A DNA stretch of 64,000 nucleotides from Citrobacter gillenii. Its GTDB lineage: Bacteria > Pseudomonadota > Gammaproteobacteria > Enterobacterales > Enterobacteriaceae. A program made the translations under genes and the position numbers. Positions 17,844 to 27,840 of this stretch are shown here, in pieces (position 1 is the stretch's first letter; the number at the start of each line of letters is the position of its first letter). The DNA lies in contig NZ_SUQN01000003.1 in NCBI RefSeq assembly GCF_013337685.1, positions 310,001 to 374,000 of the forward strand. Reading direction: 5' to 3'. Under the pieces are notes generated by a model. That model was not told the DNA's origin, made no database searches, and saw only the letters and a list, made by a program, of their open reading frames with translations.

Positions 17844-20800
17844 GTTTGACTAATTTACACGCCGATTGGCTATCACTGATCGACATTTCAGGACCCTTTC
17901 TCGCAATTCCCGTACTGATGGAAGCCTTCCCTCAGGGGCTAGAAGAACTCAACGGAATCAAACGCAAACGGGTACGCCAGGCCTATGATGAATGGCGTGA
18001 AGCGCTGGAACAGGAAGATCCTCTGTTAATTGAATTGCACTATGCATGGCTTGATGAGGTCCTATCTCGAGTCCTTGATCTTGATGAAGATGGTAAAAGT
18101 GATGTACTAAAACGCGTTGAATGGTGCGCAAACCATCTGGAATCTGTGCTACCGGATCATGGTGTAGCCCAGTACCCAGATTTAGCCGTTGTTGATGAGC
18201 AACGTGCAAACAAGCCATTGATGCTCATACACACCTATACACCGGACGTGGATCTTGAGGCCACGATGAAACAGGATGGATGGCTAACTACCCCGGCAGA
18301 CCGCATGGTCCAGTTATGCCGCTCTCTTGATTGTCGTCTCGGGTTAGTGACTAACGGTGAACGCTGGATGTTAGTAGATGCGCCAGTTGGTGCGGTTACC
18401 TCCTTCGCCAGCTGGTATGCACGCCTATGGAACCAAGAGCCAATTACATTGCAAGCTTTTGTGCACCTGCTCGGAATCCGTCGTTTCTTCGTTAATGAAT
18501 CCGAACAATTACCAGCATTGTTCGACTGTTCGCTGAAATACCAAGACGAAGTGACCGACGCTTTAGGTGAACAAGTCCGCCGCGCCGTAGAAGTATTAAT
18601 ACAGTCCCTCGACAAAGCTGATCAAGATCGTAATCGCGAACTACTGCACAACGTTATAGAGACCGAGCTTTATGAAGCCGCACTGACTGTCATGATGCGT
18701 CTAGTATTCCTTCTCTCGGCTGAGGAGCGCGGACTACTACTCTTGGGCGACGAACGCTACGAGACCAACTATGCGATTTCCACTCTACGCATGCAGTTAC
18801 GTAAAGAGTCTTCAGAAATCCTCGAACGACGTTGGGATGCCTGGTCACGCCTGCTGGCAATCTTCCGTGCAGTTTACTGCGGCGTAGAGCACGAGAACTT
18901 GCGTCTACCCGCATTGGGTAGCTCACTGTTCGATCCCGACCACTTCCCTTTCCTTGAGGGAAGGGCCAAAGGTTCTAATTGGCGAACAGATACAGCTAAA
19001 CCATTGCCAATTGATAACCGTACTGTTCTGCTCCTACTGGAAGCTATTCAACAGTTCCAGGGACGCACACTTTCCTATCGCGCATTGGATGTGGAACAGA
19101 TCGGTTATGTCTACGAAGGTCTGCTTGAACGCACAGTCAGGCGCATCGGTGAAGTCACGCTAGAACTAGATGCAACAAAAAAAGCGCAATCACCTTGGGT
19201 CAAATTGGCTGAGCTGGATTCTGCAAACATGGATGGTATCGAGTGCTTGGTCGAATTGCTGCAAGAACGCTCTGGTAGTTCTGTCAGTAGGGTGCGAAAA
19301 GATCTGACTAAAACAGTCGATGACACCTTAGCCGATCGCCTCTTAACAACTTGCCAAGGCGACATACAACTACGCGACCGAATCAAACCCTACGTTCACC
19401 TACTTCGAACCGATCCTTGGGGTTATCCTTTGGTCTATCCTGCCGGGGCTTTCATCGTCACCAGCGGTTCTAATCGACGCGAGACTGGCACTCACTACAC
19501 ACCGAAATCGCTTACCGAAACCATCGTTACTGAAACGCTAACACCGATGGTCTATATCGGGCCAGTGGAAGGTACTCCACGTGAAGCGTGGAAACTTAAA
19601 TCCCCCGTCGAACTTCTTGATATTAAGATCTGTGACCCTGCAATGGGCTCGGGTGCTTTTCTTGTACAAGCCTGCCGCTGGCTGGCCGATCGTCTCGTTG
19701 AGGCTTGGTCGCTGGCTGAAGAAGCAGGAAAAATGGTGAGTGAGGACGGCTACGTACTGGAGATGCCTGACACAAAAGAGCTACTGCCACGCGATACCGA
19801 TGCTCGCATCGTCATCGCCCGCCGCCTTATCGCCGAACGCTGCCTTTATGGTGTTGACTTGAATCCACTGGCAGTTGAGCTTGCTAAGCTTTCCATCTGG
19901 CTAGTAACGTTAGCTAAGGGTCGACCATTTGGGTTTCTTGACCACAATTTACGCTGTGGTGACAGTTTGCTTGGTATCCATCGGATTGATCAGCTTACCC
20001 AGCTTTCGATGAGTCCTACAACTCAAGGACAGCTGCGTCTGTTCGGCAAAGATATTAAGCAGGCTGTACACGAAGCCATTGCGCTGCGCCAGCAATTACG
20101 TGAGACATCTATTCGCGATGTGCACGACGTGGAGTCTATGGCACAACTGAACACCAATGCTCAATTCAGACTAGATGTGCCGCGACGTATTGCAGATGCG
20201 TTTATCGGGGAAGTATTTGCAGCAAACGGCAATGCCGTAGCATTGGAAACCGCTTTAGTATCTCTTGCCATCCAAGCCGAGCAAGCGATGGAAGGTGATA
20301 ACGAACAACTTGTGTTAATACAACAAAGGACAATCACTGCTTTTTCTACTGATTTGCTCACCGACAAGCTATCTCGTAAGCCTTTCCATTGGCCATTAGA
20401 GTTTCCAGAGGTGTTTGAGCGTTGCGGAGGATTTGACTGTATAGTCGGTAATCCACCATTTTTAGGTGGACAAAAAATTACTGGTACCATGGGTGATTGT
20501 TATCGAGAGTATTTGGTAAACGCAATCGCTGGCGGAAAACGGGGTTCTGCTGATTTGGTTGCCTATTTCTTTATTAAAGCTAATTCTTTACTTGCTCCTC
20601 ATGGATTCTTTGGGTTGATCGCGGTGAATACCATATCAGAAGGAAATACCAGAGAAGTTGGGCTTGATTCAATACTTAATTTAGGCTCAGTAATTTATAG
20701 CGCAATCCCAAATTTAGTGTGGCCAGGTAAAGCTAATGTTGTTACTAGTAGTGTGTTTATTTCAAAATCAAAATGGAACGGCCCTTTATACATTTCAGAT

Positions 20801-21892
20801 CATCAAGTTTCAGTCATTAGTGCAGCATTAACGCAGCGAGAAAACTGGCGACCTGTCAAGTTGAAGGATAGTTGTGGTCTAGTATTTCAGGGAGTTATAA
20901 CTCTTGGCGAAGGATTTTTAATTGACAACGAAACTTATACAAATTGGGTTGATGAAAGGGACAAATCCTGTGAGATAGTTTTTGACTATCTGATAGGGAA
21001 AGAGGTGAATCAATCACCAACACATGCACCAAGTCGAAGAGTGATTAATTTCTTTGATCTTGATGAAAGTGCTGCTACGCAATATTCATCTGCATTCAAT
21101 TTAATTGAAAAATTTGTCAAACCGGAAAGACAGCGTCAGAAAGATGGTGAGTATGTGCTTAGAAGCCCTCTACCACAGCGGTGGTGGCAATATGGAGAAA
21201 AAAGACCAGCTTTATTTCATAAAATTGGAAGAGGTTCAAACTTCATTAGCCATCCTAAGGGCTGGAGTAATGATATTAAACCGCTTAAGCGAGTTATTGT
21301 TTTTGCAACAGGTGCAACAAAATATCCCTGTTTTACACTAGTACCGAATACATATATCTATGCTAATACACTCTGTGTAATTGCTAGCGATAGCTATTCA
21401 CTATTTGCTTGCCTGTCATCCGATATTCACGCGGTTTGGGCTTGGGAACATGGTTCTCGAATGAAGCAAGACTTACGTTATACGCACGGAGATATCTTCG
21501 AAACATTTCCTTTTCCTCCAGATGTTATAGATCAAAACGATCAATTACTATCTTCTTTGGGAGCAAAATTTTTCGAAGAAAGAGCGACATATATGGTGAA
21601 TGAAAATCAAGGGATGACCAAGTTCTACAATGCCTTCCACAATCCAGAAAGATCATCTCCATCTCTCAGCGAATTACGCAAACTGCAAGTAAAAATAAAT
21701 CTAGCTGTGTTACATGCCTATGGTTTCGATGACTTGGACTTAAGCCATGATTTTCATGAAGTGGCGTACTTACCAGAAGGAAAAAATATTCGCTATACCA
21801 TCAGTGAGTTTGCCAGAGAAGAATTGCTCTATCGCTTGGCTAACCTGAACAGAATCCGGCATGAGGAAGAACAAAGAAAAGGATCAAAGTAA
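17840..21892 (+). CDS. drmMI: DISARM adenine methyltransferase DrmMI
   Basis: At 1350 residues this is a large N6-adenine methyltransferase of the type IIG/PglX kind. AdoMet motif I is DPAMGSG at 599-605 and the catalytic NPPF is at 871-874. An N-terminal part of nearly 600 residues precedes the methylase core, and about 450 residues after it probably hold target recognition. GAGGGG precedes the ATG. The sequence near residues 110-135 has an Asp followed by a strand but no E-x-K, so no active nuclease is apparent. In DISARM this enzyme modifies host DNA and is needed for self/non-self discrimination. The last third is more AT-rich than the core, as specificity domains often are. Confidence 0.85.
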   Translation: MSLTNLHADWLSLIDISGPFLAIPVLMEAFPQGLEELNGIKRKRVRQAYDEWREALEQEDPLLIELHYAWLDEVLSRVLDLDEDGKSDVLKRVEWCANHLESVLPDHGVAQYPDLAVVDEQRANKPLMLIHTYTPDVDLEATMKQDGWLTTPADRMVQLCRSLDCRLGLVTNGERWMLVDAPVGAVTSFASWYARLWNQEPITLQAFVHLLGIRRFFVNESEQLPALFDCSLKYQDEVTDALGEQVRRAVEVLIQSLDKADQDRNRELLHNVIETELYEAALTVMMRLVFLLSAEERGLLLLGDERYETNYAISTLRMQLRKESSEILERRWDAWSRLLAIFRAVYCGVEHENLRLPALGSSLFDPDHFPFLEGRAKGSNWRTDTAKPLPIDNRTVLLLLEAIQQFQGRTLSYRALDVEQIGYVYEGLLERTVRRIGEVTLELDATKKAQSPWVKLAELDSANMDGIECLVELLQERSGSSVSRVRKDLTKTVDDTLADRLLTTCQGDIQLRDRIKPYVHLLRTDPWGYPLVYPAGAFIVTSGSNRRETGTHYTPKSLTETIVTETLTPMVYIGPVEGTPREAWKLKSPVELLDIKICDPAMGSGAFLVQACRWLADRLVEAWSLAEEAGKMVSEDGYVLEMPDTKELLPRDTDARIVIARRLIAERCLYGVDLNPLAVELAKLSIWLVTLAKGRPFGFLDHNLRCGDSLLGIHRIDQLTQLSMSPTTQGQLRLFGKDIKQAVHEAIALRQQLRETSIRDVHDVESMAQLNTNAQFRLDVPRRIADAFIGEVFAANGNAVALETALVSLAIQAEQAMEGDNEQLVLIQQRTITAFSTDLLTDKLSRKPFHWPLEFPEVFERCGGFDCIVGNPPFLGGQKITGTMGDCYREYLVNAIAGGKRGSADLVAYFFIKANSLLAPHGFFGLIAVNTISEGNTREVGLDSILNLGSVIYSAIPNLVWPGKANVVTSSVFISKSKWNGPLYISDHQVSVISAALTQRENWRPVKLKDSCGLVFQGVITLGEGFLIDNETYTNWVDERDKSCEIVFDYLIGKEVNQSPTHAPSRRVINFFDLDESAATQYSSAFNLIEKFVKPERQRQKDGEYVLRSPLPQRWWQYGEKRPALFHKIGRGSNFISHPKGWSNDIKPLKRVIVFATGATKYPCFTLVPNTYIYANTLCVIASDSYSLFACLSSDIHAVWAWEHGSRMKQDLRYTHGDIFETFPFPPDVIDQNDQLLSSLGAKFFEERATYMVNENQGMTKFYNAFHNPERSSPSLSELRKLQVKINLAVLHAYGFDDLDLSHDFHEVAYLPEGKNIRYTISEFAREELLYRLANLNRIRHEEEQRKGSK

Positions 21893-21967
21893 TAAGAGAA
21901 AATAGGTCCCCAAACCAATAGACCATCGGAACCGTGTATAAGGCAGTATTTTGGGTAAGGAGCCCGT

Positions 21968-24900
21968 ATGACAGAGAAAAGCAAATCAACTATATCGCCT
22001 AATGCATGGTTCGCTATTGACCGTGACCGAGTGAAAGATCCCGCCTTAGCCTCCTTTGCACTGCTATTAAAAGGTGGACGTCCCCTTAATCAAGGTATAT
22101 CCAATGACGATTGGGTATTGATCCTGGACAAAACAGGTCATATCACCCGAGTGGGGCGTATTCTGCGTATTCGTTCTGATCTCGAAACCACCACACTCTT
22201 TTTCGATCGAATGTTGCAGGTTGAGCCATCGGTTTCAATTGGTATGACCTCCATCAAATTACCTGCTAAAGGAAGCTCTGGTCGCATTCAATGGAAAGAT
22301 TTCATTGAAATGCTCCCCGAGGTACTGCACACGAGCATTGCTGAAATACCAACGATCGAAGATCAGACATACATCCGTGAATTACTGCAGTTGGCTGTGA
22401 TGGATGACTTGCTCGGTCCGGCAGCCGGTCCTAATGAACTTATAGTCGATATGGGAGTGAGAGACCGCTATTTGGTTGGTAAGCTTGCGCCACGTGAAGC
22501 AGCCGAACGCGGCTCAGAGTTTCCAGTAGATCCAGAAAATGCAGACGATGATGCTGGAGACCAGATTGTTAAAGCTCAGACGACAAAAGTTAATTCTCCA
22601 ACAGTAGCTGGTCGTGGAGAACCTGACGCACCGGAAGAAATTGATGCCGCTAGCAACCAATCATTGATACCAAGTAGCCTCGGAATGACTTTCTGTGTAG
22701 ACGGCGATGTTGCTCAAATCGAAATCGAAGCTCGTTGGGGACGTTACGAACGCAGCGAAGATCATGAGATCTACAGAACTCGCAAAAACAAGGAAACAGG
22801 AGTCGAAGAGCAGACAAAAGCCAAAGTCTGGCAGCGCATCCCTTGTGGTGGGAAAAGAGTATTATCGCTTACCGAAGGGGTTATTTCACCAGAACCGCTA
22901 GACTGCACCACTCCAGAAGTCCTGATACAAGGTACCATCCGTCCCAAAAATGAGAATGGCGATCGGCTAGTCACACTATTCCTTGTCAATAATCAGGAAG
23001 AACCGCCTTCTAACCGTGACTCGGCATGGGTTTTCCAACCTGAATTGATTGCTCGACCAATACAAGATGCTGTCGACCCATTTGTTTTTAGGCGTAAACC
23101 TGTTCTGAATGCTGACGGTGTGGATCCTGAACGCGAAGCATTAGAAATGATTTACCAGAACCGCGTAGAATTTGCAGTAGGGCATGGTGTTGCGGTACAT
23201 GCTGAAACTGCGGATAACGTAGAACTAGCGACAGAAATTCGTACGACTGTGATGCCTCAGTACGAGGTACAAAGAACTGAGACGCCTGGTCTTGATATAT
23301 CTGATCGGCCAGCGCTGCAGAAAATGGTAAGTAGTGGTTTCCTTGATATGCAGACACTGGCGACTTTGGATATAGATTCGCTCGTTAATGCATTGAGTAT
23401 GCTGACCAAGGACTACGATGCGTGGATAAGTGAGCAGTACTCAAGCATGGGAACCAAGGCTACAAGATTTGACGCTCAAGCCCAAGCAGCCATGGATAGA
23501 TGCAAAGAAATTCTTATCCGCCTGCAACAAGGTATTGACACACTTAAACATAATGAAAAAGCGTTGCTGGCTTTCCGTTTCGCTAACCGGGCAATGGCAG
23601 CACAGCGCATACGCAGTTTATACGCACTGGATAAACGTCGTGGAAAAGATGTTACGGTCGAAAAATATAATAAAGAAAAAAACCGTACCTGGCGCCCTTT
23701 TCAGTTGGCATTCCTGTTGCTTTCCATCCCATCGTTGGCAGACCCGTGCCATCCCGATCGAGTACAACCTGTAAATGCTTATGCTGACCTACTGTGGTTT
23801 CCTACTGGTGGCGGCAAGACTGAAGCCTATTTAGGTGTAGCGGCCTTCACTATGGCCATACGGCGTCTACAGGGTAATTTAGGCGGGTATGATAGCTCAC
23901 GCGGCTTAGCCGTTATCATGCGATACACACTTCGCCTGCTAACACTGCAGCAGTTTCAGCGTGCGACAGCTTTGATTTGCGCAATGGAAGTATTGCGCCG
24001 CGAAGCACAAGATAATGGAGATAAATCCCTTGGTATAGAACCTTTCACTATAGGTCTTTGGGTCGGAAATAAGGTGACTCCGGGTTCTACCGATGACAGT
24101 CATCGAGCCGTTGAAGATGCCCGCAATCCAGGTAAGTACAATGCAGGTGCAGCTTCACCCGCCCAACTAACCAGTTGTCCTTGGTGTGGTACCGAAATAG
24201 CACCAGGACAGGACGTAGAGGTTCACAAGGACAAATCGGGTGGCCGAACTTTCGTTTACTGCGGTGACAAAAAGGGGCGTTGTGACTTTTCAAAGGGCAA
24301 ATCAAGCAATCAATCACATCCCGGTATTCCAGTATTGGTAGTGGATGAAGAGATCTATCACCGCCCTCCAACGATGATGATTGCCACAGTGGACAAGTTC
24401 GCCATGATGGCGTGGCGCGGTCAGGTACGGACACTCTTTGGCCGGGGGGGACAGGAATGTACGCGGCATGGTTTGCTCTGGCCAGGAGCCAACTGCAACG
24501 GCAATCACCCAGCCTCCAAGGGGCAACCTTCCACTAAGGCGAAAACTATCGGCCCTATCCGACCACCAGACCTTATTATCCAAGATGAGTTCCATCTCAT
24601 CAGCGGGCCTCTGGGCACGATGGTAGGGTTATATGAAACCGCTGTTGATGAGTTGTGTAGTTGGACACTTGATGACAAGACCGTCAAACCGAAAGTCATC
24701 GCTTCTACAGCAACCGTCCGCAAAGCTAAAGAACAAGTAAACAGCGTCTTCATGCGCAAAGTAGCAGTGTTTCCGCCGCATGGATTGGATGTTGAAGATA
24801 ACTTTTTCTCGGTTCAACGTGCAATAAAAGAGAAGTATGGTCGTCGTTATCTCGGCGTATGTTCACCCGGTAGCTCAAGACCTGCAATGTTAATTCGCGT

Positions 24901-25966
24901 TTACACCGCTTTCCTGACCGCGGCACAAGAATTATTTAACCACTTTGGTGAACCAGCCGATCCCTACATGACTATGGTCGGTTATTTCAACTCGCTACGT
25001 GAATTAGGTGGGATGAAACGACTGGCAGAGGATGATGTGCAGACACGTTCTTATCGGGTCCAAATGAGTATGGTTGAGCGGCCCGCATTGGCACAACGCA
25101 GTATAAGCAACATTCGCGAACTAACTTCCCGCGTATCTAGCCAAGACATTCCTAAATACCTTGATAACTTAGAGGTTAAATTCAAGTCTGAATTTGATAC
25201 AACTACCGGTAAATATGTTACCAGATGGCAGGAAGGTGATACTCGAGCCATTGATATCGTACTCGCCACCAACATGTTGTCAGTAGGTGTTGATATCAAT
25301 CGACTTGGTCTCATGGCAGTGAATGGTCAACCCAAAGGAACAGCGGAATATATTCAGGCTACCAGTCGCGTGGGGCGCTCATTTCCTGGTTTGGTTTGTA
25401 CCGTACTCACATGGGCTCGTCCGCGAGACTTATCTCACTATGAAACATTTGAACATTATCACGCCACTTTCTACAAACATGTAGAGGCTCAATCGGTCAC
25501 CCCATTCTCTCCTCGAGCTATGGATCGCGGTTTAACAGGGACTCTGTTAAGCCTTGTACGTCTGGAGAATGACGCATTCAACCCGAATGAAGGCGCAGGC
25601 CAATTGAGTACGTCTAATCAATTCGAGATCAGCAATGCCATCAAAGTGCTGGCAACAAGAGCAGGTAATGTTGCGGAAGACAACTCGCGTAAAAAATTAG
25701 CAGAGAATGAATTGAAAGAGCGTGCCGACGAATGGGCAAAAAAAGCATCTATGGGCGGAAGAATTCTCGGATATGAAAAGCGTGGGCCTGAAAAGGATAA
25801 GACAGTTAATTTAATTGAATCTCCAGGCCTGAAGCCGTGGGATAACTGGACGGTTCCAATGTCAATGCGAGAAGTCGAACCGGGCGTACGACTGATAATG
25901 AACAAAAACCATATCACTGATGATAAAGATTGGAAGCCACGTCCCGCAACGAAGGGTGAGGATTGA
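21968..25966 (+). CDS. drmA: DISARM helicase DrmA
   Basis: The 1332-residue protein carries a helicase-type P-loop TGGGKT at 613-618 and a DEFH box at 873-876 in place of the more usual DEAH, then helicase-C motifs (LATNMLSVGVD, and ATSRVGRSFPG). Between the lobes four cysteines (C737, C740, C765, C772) form a likely zinc site. The N-terminal 550 residues include an acidic linker. DrmA with DrmB forms the core DISARM complex that loads on phage DNA. AAGGAG lies before the ATG; the gap from drmMI is 75 bases and drmB follows at once. Confidence 0.9.
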   Translation: MTEKSKSTISPNAWFAIDRDRVKDPALASFALLLKGGRPLNQGISNDDWVLILDKTGHITRVGRILRIRSDLETTTLFFDRMLQVEPSVSIGMTSIKLPAKGSSGRIQWKDFIEMLPEVLHTSIAEIPTIEDQTYIRELLQLAVMDDLLGPAAGPNELIVDMGVRDRYLVGKLAPREAAERGSEFPVDPENADDDAGDQIVKAQTTKVNSPTVAGRGEPDAPEEIDAASNQSLIPSSLGMTFCVDGDVAQIEIEARWGRYERSEDHEIYRTRKNKETGVEEQTKAKVWQRIPCGGKRVLSLTEGVISPEPLDCTTPEVLIQGTIRPKNENGDRLVTLFLVNNQEEPPSNRDSAWVFQPELIARPIQDAVDPFVFRRKPVLNADGVDPEREALEMIYQNRVEFAVGHGVAVHAETADNVELATEIRTTVMPQYEVQRTETPGLDISDRPALQKMVSSGFLDMQTLATLDIDSLVNALSMLTKDYDAWISEQYSSMGTKATRFDAQAQAAMDRCKEILIRLQQGIDTLKHNEKALLAFRFANRAMAAQRIRSLYALDKRRGKDVTVEKYNKEKNRTWRPFQLAFLLLSIPSLADPCHPDRVQPVNAYADLLWFPTGGGKTEAYLGVAAFTMAIRRLQGNLGGYDSSRGLAVIMRYTLRLLTLQQFQRATALICAMEVLRREAQDNGDKSLGIEPFTIGLWVGNKVTPGSTDDSHRAVEDARNPGKYNAGAASPAQLTSCPWCGTEIAPGQDVEVHKDKSGGRTFVYCGDKKGRCDFSKGKSSNQSHPGIPVLVVDEEIYHRPPTMMIATVDKFAMMAWRGQVRTLFGRGGQECTRHGLLWPGANCNGNHPASKGQPSTKAKTIGPIRPPDLIIQDEFHLISGPLGTMVGLYETAVDELCSWTLDDKTVKPKVIASTATVRKAKEQVNSVFMRKVAVFPPHGLDVEDNFFSVQRAIKEKYGRRYLGVCSPGSSRPAMLIRVYTAFLTAAQELFNHFGEPADPYMTMVGYFNSLRELGGMKRLAEDDVQTRSYRVQMSMVERPALAQRSISNIRELTSRVSSQDIPKYLDNLEVKFKSEFDTTTGKYVTRWQEGDTRAIDIVLATNMLSVGVDINRLGLMAVNGQPKGTAEYIQATSRVGRSFPGLVCTVLTWARPRDLSHYETFEHYHATFYKHVEAQSVTPFSPRAMDRGLTGTLLSLVRLENDAFNPNEGAGQLSTSNQFEISNAIKVLATRAGNVAEDNSRKKLAENELKERADEWAKKASMGGRILGYEKRGPEKDKTVNLIESPGLKPWDNWTVPMSMREVEPGVRLIMNKNHITDDKDWKPRPATKGED

Positions 25967-25968
25967 AT

Positions 25969-27840
25969 ATGAATAGTGATGAGAAAACACCTGTGGGTGA
26001 AGTACGCCCCAGCCAATTACTTTGGACCTATGGGCCTGGAGCGCTAATTGATCTTCCAAATCTATCTGTCGTAACGCTTGGAATAGACCGGTGGGAAAAG
26101 AACCGTTGCCAGCCAATCCAGGAAATCCGGCTGCTTGAAGCAGTTCGGAAGAAATTGGGAGATCAAGTTGAAAGTTTGCGTATGCCACCATTTCAGAAAG
26201 GTGAAGTGGTCGATATGTGGTCTGCTGAAGCAAATATAGGAGTTCCCGTTCGTCCTTTCCCACGGTGGCTACGTTGCGTAAAGTGCGGGCTTCTTTCACC
26301 TTATGATGCTGGATTATTTGAGATCAAAGAAAATCGGTATAGACCCGAACGCACTCGCTTTCTCCATAAAGGCTGCCGAGGTTCTAAAGGAGATCAGCCT
26401 GCCAGGGACGCGGATGCCGTACCTGCCCGTTTCCTGTTGGCCTGCCGTGATGGTCATCTTGATGATTTTCCTTGGCATTACTTTGTTCACGGCGGCAACA
26501 GCTCGTGCAAAGGGACGCTGCGATTCTTTGAAAGTGGAGCCTCGCTACAAACCGAAAATTTATGGGTAAAATGCGATGAATGCGAAGCCTCAAGGAGTAT
26601 GGCACATGCGTTTGGTAAGGCAGGCAAAGAGAATCTTCCTGCATGCAGGGGACGTCATCCTCACTTGGATTACTTCGACACCGAATGCGATGTGGAACCA
26701 CGTGCAGTATTGTTAGGAGCCACTAATAGTTGGTTTCCGATGACGCTGTCTGCACTCGCGATCCCTCTGTTGCATGTATCACCATTACATCAGATTATTA
26801 TTGATTATTGGGATGATCTCGCTGATGTGGAGGATCGTTCTGAGCTGAAGGGGATACTCAAAGCGCTCAAGAAAAGGGGTGAGGCTCAAGGCATTGAGAA
26901 ACACGACCCAGAGACAATTTGGTTAGCTATTGAAGCACATCGGTCGGATAATTGTGAAGAATCTGTCGGTGAGATCGATATCAAAGGGCCAGAGTGGGAT
27001 GTTCTAATAGAACCAAATCCCCCTGCAGACTACCCACATTTCATGAGTAAGAAGACCTGTACTCCTCCACGATTTTCACCATTTATCGAACGAGTATTAC
27101 TCCTAGAACGGCTACGTGAGGTCAATGCATTAGTCGGATTTACTCGAGTTGAAGCGCCTGAAGAATCTGACGATCCGAGTGAACGTGTTCAAATGGCTAA
27201 TCTATCGCGAAACAGACCTGACTGGGTGCCAGCCAGCCAAGTACATGGCGAAGGTATTTTCCTCCAATTTAATGAAGAAGTCTTAGTTGCTTGGGAGTCG
27301 CTGGATGCGGTCAAAAAAGTGGACAAAATGCTTCGTGATGGGCATACCGGATGGCGAAATTCACGTCATCTAGATCCCAATGAGGGCTATCCAGGTATTC
27401 GCTTTGCCATGCTTCACACACTTTCACACGTGCTGATTCGTGAGCTGGCACTGGAATGTGGATACAATGCCGCAAGTATTCGTGAACGCATCTATGCCAA
27501 TACAACCTATGATAGTCCGCAGGCTGGTATCCTTATCTACACAGCTGCCGCCGATTCAGACGGTACTCTGGGAGGTCTAGTCGATCTTGGTAAACCGGAA
27601 AATCTAGGTCGGTTACTAGTACAAGCGCTGAATCGCTCAACGGTTTGCTCCTCTGACCCTCTATGTTCTGAACATGATCCAGCGAAGGATCGCTCGTTGC
27701 ATGGTGCCGCATGCCATGCATGCAGTTTAGTAGCCGAAACCTCTTGCGAGAAGGGAAACCGCTACTTGGATCGAGCTCTGCTTGTGCCAACACTTGAGTA
27801 CGCTGATGCAGCTTTCTTCAAGGATTTATTAAATGGATGA
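25969..27840 (+). CDS. drmB: DISARM DUF1998 protein DrmB
   Basis: From ATG at 25969 the product has 623 residues; a TTG two codons earlier, overlapping the drmA stop, is an alternative. It is the DUF1998-type partner of DrmA. Cysteine pairs that could hold zinc are seen in LRCVKCGLL, VKCDECEAS and in the C-terminal group CSSDPLCSEH, then ACHACSL and SCEKGN. DrmA and DrmB form the central complex of all DISARM classes. The stop overlaps the drmC start by eight bases, so the last three genes are tightly coupled. Confidence 0.88.
   Translation: MNSDEKTPVGEVRPSQLLWTYGPGALIDLPNLSVVTLGIDRWEKNRCQPIQEIRLLEAVRKKLGDQVESLRMPPFQKGEVVDMWSAEANIGVPVRPFPRWLRCVKCGLLSPYDAGLFEIKENRYRPERTRFLHKGCRGSKGDQPARDADAVPARFLLACRDGHLDDFPWHYFVHGGNSSCKGTLRFFESGASLQTENLWVKCDECEASRSMAHAFGKAGKENLPACRGRHPHLDYFDTECDVEPRAVLLGATNSWFPMTLSALAIPLLHVSPLHQIIIDYWDDLADVEDRSELKGILKALKKRGEAQGIEKHDPETIWLAIEAHRSDNCEESVGEIDIKGPEWDVLIEPNPPADYPHFMSKKTCTPPRFSPFIERVLLLERLREVNALVGFTRVEAPEESDDPSERVQMANLSRNRPDWVPASQVHGEGIFLQFNEEVLVAWESLDAVKKVDKMLRDGHTGWRNSRHLDPNEGYPGIRFAMLHTLSHVLIRELALECGYNAASIRERIYANTTYDSPQAGILIYTAAADSDGTLGGLVDLGKPENLGRLLVQALNRSTVCSSDPLCSEHDPAKDRSLHGAACHACSLVAETSCEKGNRYLDRALLVPTLEYADAAFFKDLLNG

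Noticed and set aside
14703-21892. Reading the helicase and large methylase as a BREX or type I restriction system
   Set aside because: No brxC, pglZ, hsdS or hsdR-type gene is present, while the DrmA, DUF1998 DrmB and PLD-type DrmC trio follows directly.
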